The notes below the pieces were generated by a model. It had not been told where the DNA came from, made no database searches, and saw only the letters and a program-made list of their open reading frames with translations. A stretch of 64,000 nucleotides of DNA from Prado023 sp963700395. Its GTDB lineage: Bacteria > Actinomycetota > Actinomycetes > S36-B12 > CAIYMF01. The translations under genes were made by a program, and so were the position numbers. Shown here in pieces: positions 9,638 to 17,588 of this stretch (the first letter of the stretch is position 1; the number at the start of each line of letters is the position of its first letter). The stretch is from positions 248,001 through 312,000 of the forward strand of contig CAVOXI010000003.1 of the NCBI GenBank assembly GCA_963700395.1, read 5' to 3'.

Positions 9638-11278
9638 TCAGCGCGGTGTGGTCACCGTGATCTGCGGTGTGGCCGTGGTGCTTCCCTTCGCCCTGACGGA
9701 CAGGCTGTAGGGCAGTCCCGGGAGCAGCCCGCCGTCCGTGACGGTGGTCCTGCCCACGACTGTGGCGATGGGGACACCGGCGCGGAGCAGTTCGTAGGTC
9801 CCGGCCGGGTCACCGTCCCATGCGACGGTGATGTGATCTGACGCCAGGTCCGTGACTCTCAGATTCGTCGGAGCCGATCCGGGATTGGCCGGTCCCGTTG
9901 GGGTGGGTGTCGGTGTGGGTCTGGTGTGGGTGTGGCTGGCCCGCCAGTGGTGTGGTCACCGTGATCTGCGGTGTGGCCGTCGCGCTTCCCTTCGCCCTGA
10001 CGGACAGGCTGTAGGGCAGTCCCGGGAGCAGCCCGCCGTCCGTGGCGGTTGTCCTGCCCACGACTGTGGCGATGGGGACACCGGCGCGGAGCAGTTCGTA
10101 GGTCCCGGCCGGGTCACCGTCCCACGCGACGGTGATGTGATCTGAAGCCAGGTCCGTGACTCTCAGACTCGTCGGAGCCGATCCGCGGATTGGTCGATCC
10201 CGTTGGGGTGGGTGTCGGTGTCGGGGTGGGCGTGGGTGTCGGGGTGGGCGTGGGTGTCGGGGTGGGCGTGGGTGTCGGGGTGGGCGTGGGTGTGGGGGTC
10301 GGCGTTGGTGTCGGTGTCGGCGTCGACGTTCCCTTGCCCGTGTAGGTCACCTCGACCCAATCGACCACCATCGAGTGGCCCGGTTCGGTGGCATCCGTCG
10401 CGTTGCCTTCCTGCGCTTCGGGGTAGGCGCCACTGATCGCCACATTGAGCAGGATGTAGTAGCCGTCAGCGTTCATGGACGCCCACACGTCGGCGGGCAG
10501 GTCGGACTGGTTGACCTTCATCGTCTGCTGGCCGTCGATGAACCACCGCAGCTGGTCCTGGTCACCGGTCTTGTCCCACTCGACCGCGAACTGGTGGAAG
10601 TTGCCCCAGCAGTGCGAGACGGCGCACGGCAGCCCACCGGTGTTGATTCCTGACGGCTCGTTGCACGGCCCACCCCACTGGGCCTTGTAACCGCAGTGCA
10701 GCACCGAGTTGCTCCAGTTGTTGCCGTTGACCGACTCAGCGATATCCAACTCACCGATCGCCGGCCAACTCCACCGGTTGGCACGGTAACCGCCCCCGAG
10801 CGCCCAGAAGGCGGGCCAGTACCCCCTCGCCTTCTCGCCCGTCACGTCGGGCAGTTGGAGGCGGGACTCGATCCGCATCACCTGGCCGTCGGCCGGGATG
10901 AATCCCTTGACCGTCTCGATCCGGGCCGAGGTCCAGTTCTTCTCGGCGTCGCGCTGCGGCGTGATCCTCAGGAAGCCACCGCTGACATTGAGGTTCTTCG
11001 GGTCGGCTGTGTTGCGTTCCCACTCGCCCGTCCCGAAACCGCCCGGTCCTCCCTCGTAGGCCGTTCCCAGGGTGATGAGCCAGTCCTGCGCGTTCGGCAG
11101 TCCGTTCTCGTTGAAGTCGGTGCGGAATCCGTCGGTGTCTGTCACCGGGATCGGGTCGGCGCTTGCGGCCGGTGCGGTGACCACGGCCATCGCCGCACCC
11201 ACCGTGATGGCCATGACGGCGGCCAAGGAGCGCAGCCAGGTACCGGTGGGTCTGCCGGTCCCTGCTGGTCGTTCGCAT
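9638..11278 (-). CDS. Secreted GH16 beta-glucanase with two FnIII domains (frameshifted)
   Basis: Signal peptide (MRTTSRDRQTHRYLAALL, then AAVMAITVGAAMAVV), GH16 catalytic domain with the family motif GELDIAESVN (nucleophile and acid/base glutamates around the central Asp), and the WFIDGQQ and final-strand segments. A long Thr-Pro repeat linker follows, then a fibronectin type III domain (SLRVTDLASDHITVAWDG...), a short Thr-Pro linker and a second near-identical FnIII ending ITVTTPR. The pieces lie in successive frames; single extra bases near 11230, 10190 and 9930 explain this. The start at 11278 has GGGGAGG upstream. GH16 members of this type hydrolyse beta-1,3 or mixed beta-1,3/1,4-glucans. 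It faces the synthase operon and probably acts on the same polymer or on external glucan. Confidence 0.8.
9641..10215. repeat. 304-bp direct repeat encoding tandem FnIII domains
   Basis: Two copies of a roughly 260-bp segment begin 304 bp apart (for example GTCACCGTGATCTGCGG at 9651 and again at 9955). They are nearly identical, differing at only a few positions, which marks a recent duplication. Each encodes one FnIII domain of the GH16 protein. Confidence 0.85.
10200..10330. repeat. GT-rich tandem repeat encoding Thr-Pro linker
   Basis: Short tandem units of the form GTGGGCGTGGGTGTCGGG encode, on the minus strand, about 40 residues of alternating Thr and Pro between the GH16 catalytic domain and the first FnIII. 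Such runs are length-variable and prone to assembly error. Confidence 0.8.
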
Positions 11279-11398
11279 CGGTGTCCTCCCCTGGGAACTC
11301 GCGATGCGCGGGCGGCTACGGATCCCCACCGTCCGGGCTGCCTGCAGGCGGTCGATCATGCCTATCACCATGCCTTCCACGTACTTGAGAAGGTGGCT

Positions 11399-11410
11399 GG
11401 CCAATTGGCC
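11399..11410. promoter_or_regulatory. Palindrome GGCCAATTGGCC upstream of GH16
   Basis: A perfect 12-bp palindrome about 120 bp upstream of the GH16 start, in the 414-base spacer 11279-11692. It has the look of a repressor half-site pair (LacI or TetR type). No adjacent regulator gene is present, so this is a candidate operator only. Confidence 0.3.
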
Positions 11411-11428
11411 TGGCCATAGGTGCGATCG

Positions 11429-11444
11429 TCACCCGAACGGGTGA
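11429..11444. promoter_or_regulatory. Inverted repeat TCACCCG-AA-CGGGTGA
   Basis: Perfect 7-bp arms around a 2-nt centre, 18 bp from the neighbouring GGCCAATTGGCC palindrome. Both lie in the spacer between the GH16 start and the 3' end of the carboxymuconolactone decarboxylase gene, so they most plausibly regulate GH16. Nothing else is recognised in 11279-11692. Confidence 0.3.
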
Positions 11445-11692
11445 ACTTGAGCCCTCCCGGCACGGCTCACAGCAGCCGGATCGCTCCCACTTCCCCGCCC
11501 ATCGCCTTCGGCTGCGCGGGGACCCGGTGATCACCACTGTCACCACCCTACCCACGGCCACAAGGGCGCCGCGGCGTGTCTCAGATACCTCGGATGTGGG
11601 CCGCTCCTGCCCTGGTTGCCCTGGGTGACATGAGACAGTGAGCGGCCGGCCACGGTCGTGTACGCGGCCGAGTGGCGCACGCCCGGGTCCGG

Positions 11693-12454
11693 TTAGATGC
11701 GGGGCTGGTCGGGGACCTCTTGGATGACGCGGATGGCGTTGAGGGCCAGCGGGAACCCGATGTAGGGGAAGCAGTGGACGAGCGCGGCGACCTGGGTGGC
11801 CTTCGAGTTGCCCAGGCGCAGGTTGCCGATGATGTGGGCCTTGATCTGGGCGGCCTGGCCCAGGGCGGCGAGCAGGCAGAGGATCAGCAGCTCGCGGGTG
11901 GGCACGTCCAGCCCGTCTCGGGTGTAGAAGTCGCCGAACCCGAACGCCGTGAGGAAGCGCGGCACGGCCTCGCGGAACGGGTCGGGCAGACCGGCCACAC
12001 TCTCGGCGATCTCGTCGCCGTAGATCGGGATCTGGATCGCCCGGCCGGCCTCGAACCGGTCCTCCTCGGTCGTGGCGGCCTGGTCCGGCAGTGGCAGGTC
12101 GATGCCCCGCGCGGTGAACACCTCGTTGATCACGGCGACAGCGTTCAGCGTCTTGGGGAACCCGATGAACGGCGCGCATTGGTAGACCGCCTCCCGCACC
12201 TGCACCGGGGTGACCCCCACGTTCAGGGCCGCACCGACGTGGGCGTACAGCTGGGGAAGGGTCTGCATCGTGGTCAGCACGGTGACCGTGATGAGCTCGC
12301 GGGTCCGCTCGTCGAGGTCCCCGGTGTGGAACACCTCCCCGAAGATCAGCCGGCGCAGGATCGCCCCGAGCTCGGGATCCGGGTCCGGTGCGGTGGTGTC
12401 CCGCGGGCCGAACAGTCGGGTGTAGGTCTGCTCACTTCGCTGGATGCGGTCCAT
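11693..12454 (-). CDS. Carboxymuconolactone decarboxylase family protein (two CMD domains)
   Basis: A 253-residue protein with two copies of the AhpD/CMD-like helical fold. Copy one (about 30-115) contains RTRELITVTVLTTM and GVTPVQVREAVYQCAPFIGFP; copy two (about 160-245) contains PTRELLILCLLAALG and ATQVAALVHCFPYIGFP. The CxxC of peroxidase-type AhpD proteins is missing in both: each retains only one Cys before the FxGFP turn, so a redox role is doubtful and a decarboxylase-like or structural role is open. GAGGAG lies upstream of the ATG. It stands alone between two spacers of about 400 bases. Confidence 0.75.
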   Translation of the reverse strand: MDRIQRSEQTYTRLFGPRDTTAPDPDPELGAILRRLIFGEVFHTGDLDERTRELITVTVLTTMQTLPQLYAHVGAALNVGVTPVQVREAVYQCAPFIGFPKTLNAVAVINEVFTARGIDLPLPDQAATTEEDRFEAGRAIQIPIYGDEIAESVAGLPDPFREAVPRFLTAFGFGDFYTRDGLDVPTRELLILCLLAALGQAAQIKAHIIGNLRLGNSKATQVAALVHCFPYIGFPLALNAIRVIQEVPDQPRI

Positions 12455-12632
12455 CGGGACTCCTCACGGTTCGGTCGGGTGGGGGTTGGGAGCCGAGAAG
12501 ATCCGGCGGTTCTTGGGTGGCAAGATGGCGAGCTGATCGCAGTGTCCCGCGTGCCCCTTCGCCGTCACAAGCGCCCCGGGGTCATCGTCCGCACAGCGCA
12601 GGGCGCGACCCCCGACGACAAAGCCGTCCACC

Positions 12633-12818
12633 AAGCGCTTCCATCACCACGTCGTCGGCGAGCTCACCCTGGCCTACGAGACCATGGGCCTCAACGCCGA
12701 ACCCGACCTCGCCCTGAACATCTACGCCGCCGAACCCGCCTCCCCCACCGCCCAAGCCCTGACCCTGCTCGGCGCCTGGGCCGCCACAGAACTCCAGACC
12801 GCGGACCACCCCGCCTGA
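12633..12818 (+). pseudogene. C-terminal remnant of an XRE/MmyB-type regulator
   Basis: About 61 codons starting KRFHHHVVGELTLAYETMG and continuing through NIYAAEPASPTAQALTLLG to ADHPA-stop. This is the end of the MmyB-like ligand-binding domain that follows an HTH_XRE domain in a large actinobacterial regulator family (about 280 residues). No HTH or first half of the ligand domain is found upstream in any frame, so this is a 5'-truncated relic. It explains most of the 418-base spacer 12455-12872. Confidence 0.65.
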
Positions 12819-12872
12819 ACCACCCGCCGCGGGACTGACCAACCCTGCCGGTCGCGTCCCGGCCCCTCATCC

Positions 12873-13436
12873 TCAGTGATTGCGGACCTCGTGGCGGAGG
12901 TAGATCACGCCGTTGGCGAATCGTCGCTGGTCCCGCAGTTCGAGGTTGAGTCGTACGCCCCGAGGCAGCGCCGGCTTGCCGCCGCCCACGAGCACCGGGC
13001 AGAGCAGCAGCACGCACTCGTCGACCAGACCGTGCCGGAAGGCTTCGGCCGCGATTCCTGGGCCTCCGATGCTCAGGTCCGAGCCGGAGGTCTCCTTGAG
13101 CTCTCGCACCGCCTCTGGCTCGAACGTCCGCTCGATCGTCGTGCGCGCCGTCGAGACGTCGTTGAGCGAGGAGGAGTAGACGATCTTGTCGGTGTCACGC
13201 CAGATGGTGGCGTACTCGCGGACCACCGCAGGCTCGTCGGTCAACCAGTCGTCGCTCTCCCAGACGCGCATCGTCTCGTACATGCGTCGCCCGTAGAGCG
13301 ACGTGCCGATGTGCCGCTCGTGCTCGTTCCAGAACGAATGCACGTCCTCATCAGGCACGGACCAGTCGAACGAACCCTTCTCGTCCTCCAGGAATCCGTC
13401 GAGCGACATGTTGGCCGCGTAGATCAGCTTGCCCAT
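12873..13436 (-). CDS. Dihydrofolate reductase family protein (RibD C-terminal-like)
   Basis: A 187-residue Rossmann-like reductase domain. Family landmarks: MSLDGFL near the N-terminus, SLYGRRMYETM (the GRxTYE-type motif), the central DLSIGGPGIAAEAFRHGLVDE segment with the glycine-rich NADPH loop, and the following LLLCPVLVGGGKP. These stand-alone actinobacterial proteins are often called dihydrofolate reductase or pyrimidine reductase, but the true substrate is usually unknown. GGAGG precedes the ATG. It is monocistronic. Confidence 0.8.
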   Translation of the reverse strand: MGKLIYAANMSLDGFLEDEKGSFDWSVPDEDVHSFWNEHERHIGTSLYGRRMYETMRVWESDDWLTDEPAVVREYATIWRDTDKIVYSSSLNDVSTARTTIERTFEPEAVRELKETSGSDLSIGGPGIAAEAFRHGLVDECVLLLCPVLVGGGKPALPRGVRLNLELRDQRRFANGVIYLRHEVRNH

Positions 13437-13615
13437 GCTGTCCTCCGTCCGGTCGAGGGCTTCAGAGTGCAGCGTCGCGCTGCCATAGCGATTATCGCGT
13501 TCGTGGCTGACAGATTCTCAAGCTGACAGCGCGGTCGACTTCCCTCGCTGCGCCGGAGTGACTCCCTCTCTCGCGGGTAGGGACGAACCACCGAATCACT
13601 TGCTGGAGGACCGTC

Positions 13616-14005
13616 ATGAAGGACCCGACCGGAACCCTGGCCGCAATCCTCGTCGTTCCCGATGTGGAGAAGGCTGTTGACACCTACACGCGTGTGTTCG
13701 GGTTCGATCGACTGCGGTACTTCGATGGCAATTCCGACTACGTGCCCTTGGATCGAAACGGCGCACAGTTGCATGTCATGCGGGGCGAGAGCGCCAGTCC
13801 GAACCACAGGAGCGCGGCACACGTCGCCGACGTCTTCCTGTGGGTCGAGGAAGTGGACAGCCTGATGGCTGCGGCTCGAGGTGCCGGTCTGGCGATCACA
13901 CGTGGCCCCGAGCGCTACGACAGCACCCCACTTGCCACGACGGAGGTCGTCGTCGAGGACCAGGACGGCTACTGGTTCTGCTTCGCGGTCAGCCATCTTC
14001 CATAG
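13616..14005 (+). CDS. VOC (glyoxalase/bleomycin-resistance) family protein
   Basis: A 129-residue single-unit vicinal-oxygen-chelate protein with two beta-alpha-beta-beta-beta modules: AAILVVPDVEKAVDTYTRVFGF at the N-terminus (first 13 residues of a typical VOC start) and VADVFLWVEEVDSLMAAARGAG in the second half, ending in EDQDGYWFCFAVSH. Metal ligands are not clear: the glutamate in VVVEDQDG fits one site, but the usual N-terminal His is replaced. The protein may therefore be a binding or resistance protein rather than a metal enzyme. GGAGG lies 7 nt before the ATG. Confidence 0.75.
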   Translation: MKDPTGTLAAILVVPDVEKAVDTYTRVFGFDRLRYFDGNSDYVPLDRNGAQLHVMRGESASPNHRSAAHVADVFLWVEEVDSLMAAARGAGLAITRGPERYDSTPLATTEVVVEDQDGYWFCFAVSHLP

Positions 14006-14086
14006 GAACCGGTCGGGAGTTGGGGGTCGCCTTCAACGACTGTCAGGGCGCGGGCTCGACGACCCTTCGATGGGAGGATACGAGGC

Positions 14087-14695
14087 GTGACCACTGTCGT
14101 CTTCGATCTGGGCGGAGTGGTCGTGATCTGGGATCCGGTCCCGGCTGTGGCGGCAGTCGTCGGGCAGGAGCGCGCCGAGCGCTTCGTGCACGGCACCGAG
14201 TTCGACTTCGCAGCATGGAACCACGCGCAGGACGCGGGCAGGTCGTGGGCCGATGCCGAGGCGGCCGCGACGGCAAGCCATCCGGACCTCGCCGAGGAGA
14301 TCGCGGCCTACAGGCCACACTTCGCGCTCTCGTTGCGAGGACTGGTGCCAGGGACCGCGGCGATCCTGCGCGACCTGCGGGCGCGTGGCGTGCGAGTGGT
14401 CGCCTTGACGAACTGGTCGGCCGAGACGTTCCACCACGCGCCGGAGATCTTCCCTGAGGCCCTCGGCCTGTTCGACGAGGTCGTGGTCTCTGGGGTGGAA
14501 GGCGTCGCCAAGCCCGACCGGGAGATCTTCGAGGTCCTCGGTCGTCGGCTGGGCCATCCGATCGAAGACGTCTTCTACGTCGACGACGCTCTCCGCAACG
14601 TTGCCGCGGCGCGCGACGCCGGCATGGACGCAGTCCAGTTCACTGACGCCTCCGCGCTGCGCGGGGAGCTCCGCAGGCGCGGACTCCTCGACTGA
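14087..14695 (+). CDS. HAD-superfamily hydrolase, subfamily IA
   Basis: A 202-residue cytoplasmic hydrolase. Motif I is FDLGGVVV, where the second Asp of the classical DxD is replaced by Gly, as in the epoxide-hydrolase-N-like and YihX-like branch. Motif II is LTNWS, motif III the Lys in VAKPDREIF, motif IV YVDDALRNV. An alpha-helical cap lies between motifs I and II. These proteins usually dephosphorylate small sugar phosphates or nucleotides; the substrate cannot be read from sequence. The GTG start has GGGAGG 9 nt upstream. Confidence 0.8.
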   Translation: MTTVVFDLGGVVVIWDPVPAVAAVVGQERAERFVHGTEFDFAAWNHAQDAGRSWADAEAAATASHPDLAEEIAAYRPHFALSLRGLVPGTAAILRDLRARGVRVVALTNWSAETFHHAPEIFPEALGLFDEVVVSGVEGVAKPDREIFEVLGRRLGHPIEDVFYVDDALRNVAAARDAGMDAVQFTDASALRGELRRRGLLD

Positions 14696-14907
14696 CAAGG
14701 CCGACGGTCCCCGTGGTGGGCACGAGCCCACGATCGATGCTGCTTGGCTCTGACCGTCCGCAGCAACCCGCCCGAAGTGCCCCGCCCCCGAAGTGGCCGC
14801 CCCTGCTGAGCGCCGCGGGCCCGACATCGCGGTACTGCTCCACGAATCCTCCCGGCCACGCCCGTCCGCCGCGACCGTGGGTCGACGTGCAGCGCTGGAC
14901 GGGCCGT

Positions 14908-16858
14908 CTAGAGGTCGACTTGGGTGCCGAGGGTGACGACCCGGTCGGTGGGGAGGTTGAAGTAGGCGGTGGGGCTGGCGGCGTTGCGGTGCAGGAGGGC
15001 GTAGAACCGCTCGGACAGGGCGGACATGTTGCCCTTTCCGGTGGCCGACGAAGGTGCGGTTGCTGGTGAAGTAGATGGCGTCGTCGGGCAGGACCGACAT
15101 GGCGGGCAGCGGTCCGTTCTCGGTGTAGTCCTCGTCGCTGCGGATGGCCAGGATGTCCATCAGCAGGGGCACGTGTGGGGTTTCCATGAACCCGGAGCGG
15201 ATCATGACCTGCTCGATGTTGTTGCCGTGGTCGGCGATCACGAACTTGTCCGGCTCGGTCACCACGGGCACGTCGGCGGTCAGGATGGACACGACGCGCA
15301 CGTGCTCGGGCAGGCTGTGCAGGAGTTCGACGTGGCTGCTCAGGCTCTGCGGGACGTCGTCGGGGTTCGAGGCCAGGAACACCCCGGTGCCGCGGGTGCG
15401 GGCGATGGTGCCGTCCTCGATGCCGCCATGCACGTCGGCCCAGGACAGCAGGTGCGCCCCGACGTGGCTGTGCAGCAAGTTCGTCCCGTAGTGCCAGACG
15501 AACATCACGACGACCACCGCGGCACCGATCATGACTGGGACGTAGCCGCCCTGCAGGAACTTCGGCAGGGTCGCGGCCAGGAACGACAGGTCCACGGTGA
15601 GGAACACCGCCACCAGGCTGCCCGCGCGCAGTGGGCTCCAGCCCCAGGTGTGGACCGCGACCCCGTAGAACGCGATCGAGGTGATCGCCATCGTCCCGGA
15701 CACCGCCACCCCGTACGCGGCGGCCAGGCTCGCCGAGGTCTGGAACACCAGGACCAGGGTGATGCAGGCGACCATCAGCATGTAGTTGATCGCCGGGATG
15801 TAGATCTGGCCCTCGGCCTGCCCGGAGGTGTGGGTCACCCGCACCCGCGGGAAGTAGCCCAGCTGCACAGCCTGGCGGGTCAACGAGTACACCCCGGTGA
15901 TCAGCGCCTGGGAGGCGATGATCGTGGCCATCGTCGCGAACGCCAGCATGATCAGGACCCAGGTCTGGTTCGGGGCCAGCGCGTACAGCGGGTTCTCCGC
16001 GGCTTCCGGCTCGTTGATCACGATCGCCGCCTGACCGAGGTAGGCCAGGACCAGCGCGGGCTTGACCAGGCCGAACCAGGCCAACCGGATCGGGCGGGCC
16101 CCGAAGTGGCCCATGTCCGCGTACAGGGCCTCGGCCCCGGTGACCGCGAGGATGATCGAACCCAGCAGCAGGAACCCGTGGATCCCGTTGCCGGTCAGCG
16201 TCTGGAACGCGTACGTCGGCAGCAGCGCCCTGACCACGGTCGGTTCCTTGAGCACCTCGACCAGCCCGAGGCCGCCGATCAGGGTGAACCAGCCGATCAT
16301 CACCGGCCCGAACACCTTGCCCAGCGTCTGGGTGCCCCGGGACTGGACCAGGAACAGGACCAGCAGGATCACGCAGGTGATCGGCACGACCGCCGATTCC
16401 AGGCGGGGGTTGAGCACCCCGATGCCCTCGACCGCGCTGAGCACCGAGATCGCCGGGGTCAGCGCCCCGTCGCCGTACAGCAGGCCGGCGCCGATCAGGA
16501 TCAGCACCGCAGGCAGGGTGGCTTTGCCCTTGGCTGTCCTGCGGAGGAAGTCCGGCAGCAGCGCGAGCAGGGCCAGGACACCGCCCTCGCCGTGGTTGTC
16601 CGCACGCATGATGTACGTCAGGTACTTGATCGTGACCACCAGGGTCAGCGCCCAGAAGACCAGGGAGGCAATCCCCAGGATCGTGTCAGCGTCGCGGGTC
16701 AGCCCCTCAACGTCCAACGACTCCTTCATCGCATACAGCGGGGAGGTGCCGATGTCGCCGAAGACCACGCCGGTGGCACCGACCACCAGGGCGATCGTGC
16801 TGCCGTGCGGGGCCGGGTGTTCCCGCAGCGAGTCGATCGAGGGCTTGCCGTGCGCCAC
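14908..16858 (-). CDS. kup: Kup-type potassium uptake transporter (frameshifted near C-terminus)
   Basis: About 650 residues. Around 12 membrane helices begin with the family signature GVVFGDIGTSPLYAMKES, followed by the conserved YLTYIMRADNHGEGG and LYGDGALTPAISVLSAVEG segments. The cytosolic C-terminal domain has GTGVFLASNPDDVPQSL. The main frame runs off after FTSNRTFVGHRKG; removing one base near 15030 restores a normal Kup ending (MSALSERFYALLHRNAASPT... to GTQVDL and TAG at 14908). Start taken at the GTG before AHGKPSIDS because upstream residues are Arg-rich and unlike the family. Kup imports K+ with protons; c-di-AMP often represses such systems, and DisA is encoded at 59.6 kb. Confidence 0.85.
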
Positions 16859-16934
16859 ACCTGGACCGTACCGCCAGAGGCGCAGCCATCGACGCCCGGC
16901 AGGTGCTGACCGCTTCTGGATGCGACCGCGGGGG

Positions 16935-16988
16935 TGGTGCCACTGGCCCACTTGTAGTGGTGCCATCTTGGTGCCATACTGGTGCCAT
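16935..16988 (+). promoter_or_regulatory. 11-bp-spaced TGGTGCCAT repeats over a leaderless promoter
   Basis: The 9-mer TGGTGCCAT occurs at 16958, 16969 and 16980, exactly one helical turn apart, with a degenerate fourth copy (TGGTGCCAC) at 16935. The array covers a possible -35 (TTGTAG, 16952) and -10 (CATACT, 16975-16980), spaced 17 bp. The ATG at 16987 is then the expected transcription start, and no Shine-Dalgarno is present. A repeat array on one DNA face is what a cooperative RHH repressor needs, so autoregulation by the next gene is likely. Confidence 0.65.
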
Positions 16989-17574
16989 GCACCTGGATCG
17001 TTACGTCAACGACATCACCCGTCAGATGGCCGTCGCCGCCGCGCCGGGTGGCCCTGAGGCGGAGGCCCTCGCCGAGCGACTGGTCCTCCCGCTGCGGTCG
17101 GCGGTCCGCCTGGCGCTGCTGGAGTCGTTGGCCGCCGCGGCCGACGAGCTCACCCTCGAGCTGGCCCCCGGGTCGGTGGAGGTGCGGCTGCGCGGCGGCG
17201 AACCCAGCTTCGTCATCCAGGGCGTGTCGGCCACACCGGCGGCCACCGAGCTGGACCCGGCGCCGCCGTACGCCAGCGCCGAGGACGCCATCTCCGCGGA
17301 GATCGACGCCGCCATGCGCACGTTCACGGCTCAGGATGTCCTGTCCACCGCCACCGCCGACGAGGGCGCGAGCCGGATCAACCTTCGAATGCCCGACTCG
17401 CTGAAGGCTCGTGTCGAGGCGGCAGCCCTGCGCGAGGGCCGCTCGGTCAACGCATGGCTCGTGCGCGCTGCCGCCGCCGCGCTCGAGCCCGCGGCACCCA
17501 TCCCCCCCAGCGCTCCCGGCCCCCCCACCAGCACCCGCCGCGGCTCCAGGCACGTCACCGGCTGGGCCCAGTGA
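16987..17574 (+). CDS. Ribbon-helix-helix (Arc/HicB-like) regulator
   Basis: A 195-residue protein. The first 100 residues (MHLDRYVNDITRQMAVAAA...) are a helical/beta region with LRGGEPSFVIQGV. The C-terminal half contains a clear RHH motif: the strand RINLRMPDSLKARVEAAALR and helix EGRSVNAWLVRAAAAAL, followed by a Pro-rich tail. Annotated relatives are often labelled HicB-family antitoxins, but no toxin gene is adjacent. It heads an operon with a DUF4097 protein and an ABC exporter, and its start codon overlaps an 11-bp-spaced repeat array. Inference: it represses its own operon and perhaps senses an envelope stress or drug. Confidence 0.75.
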   Translation: MHLDRYVNDITRQMAVAAAPGGPEAEALAERLVLPLRSAVRLALLESLAAAADELTLELAPGSVEVRLRGGEPSFVIQGVSATPAATELDPAPPYASAEDAISAEIDAAMRTFTAQDVLSTATADEGASRINLRMPDSLKARVEAAALREGRSVNAWLVRAAAAALEPAAPIPPSAPGPPTSTRRGSRHVTGWAQ

Positions 17575-17588
17575 ACGAGAGGAACACC

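Noticed and set aside
11279..11692. Small gene in the 414-base spacer
   Set aside because: Frames present are short, Arg-rich shadows without ribosome sites; only palindromes are convincing.
15026..16909. Long plus-strand reading frame opposite kup
   Set aside because: Composition is Gly/Arg/Asp/Gln-rich with no family resemblance; it is the antisense shadow of a GC-rich gene.
16987..17574. HicAB toxin-antitoxin module
   Set aside because: The RHH protein resembles HicB-type antitoxins, but no HicA toxin gene is adjacent; the operon continues with DUF4097 and an exporter.
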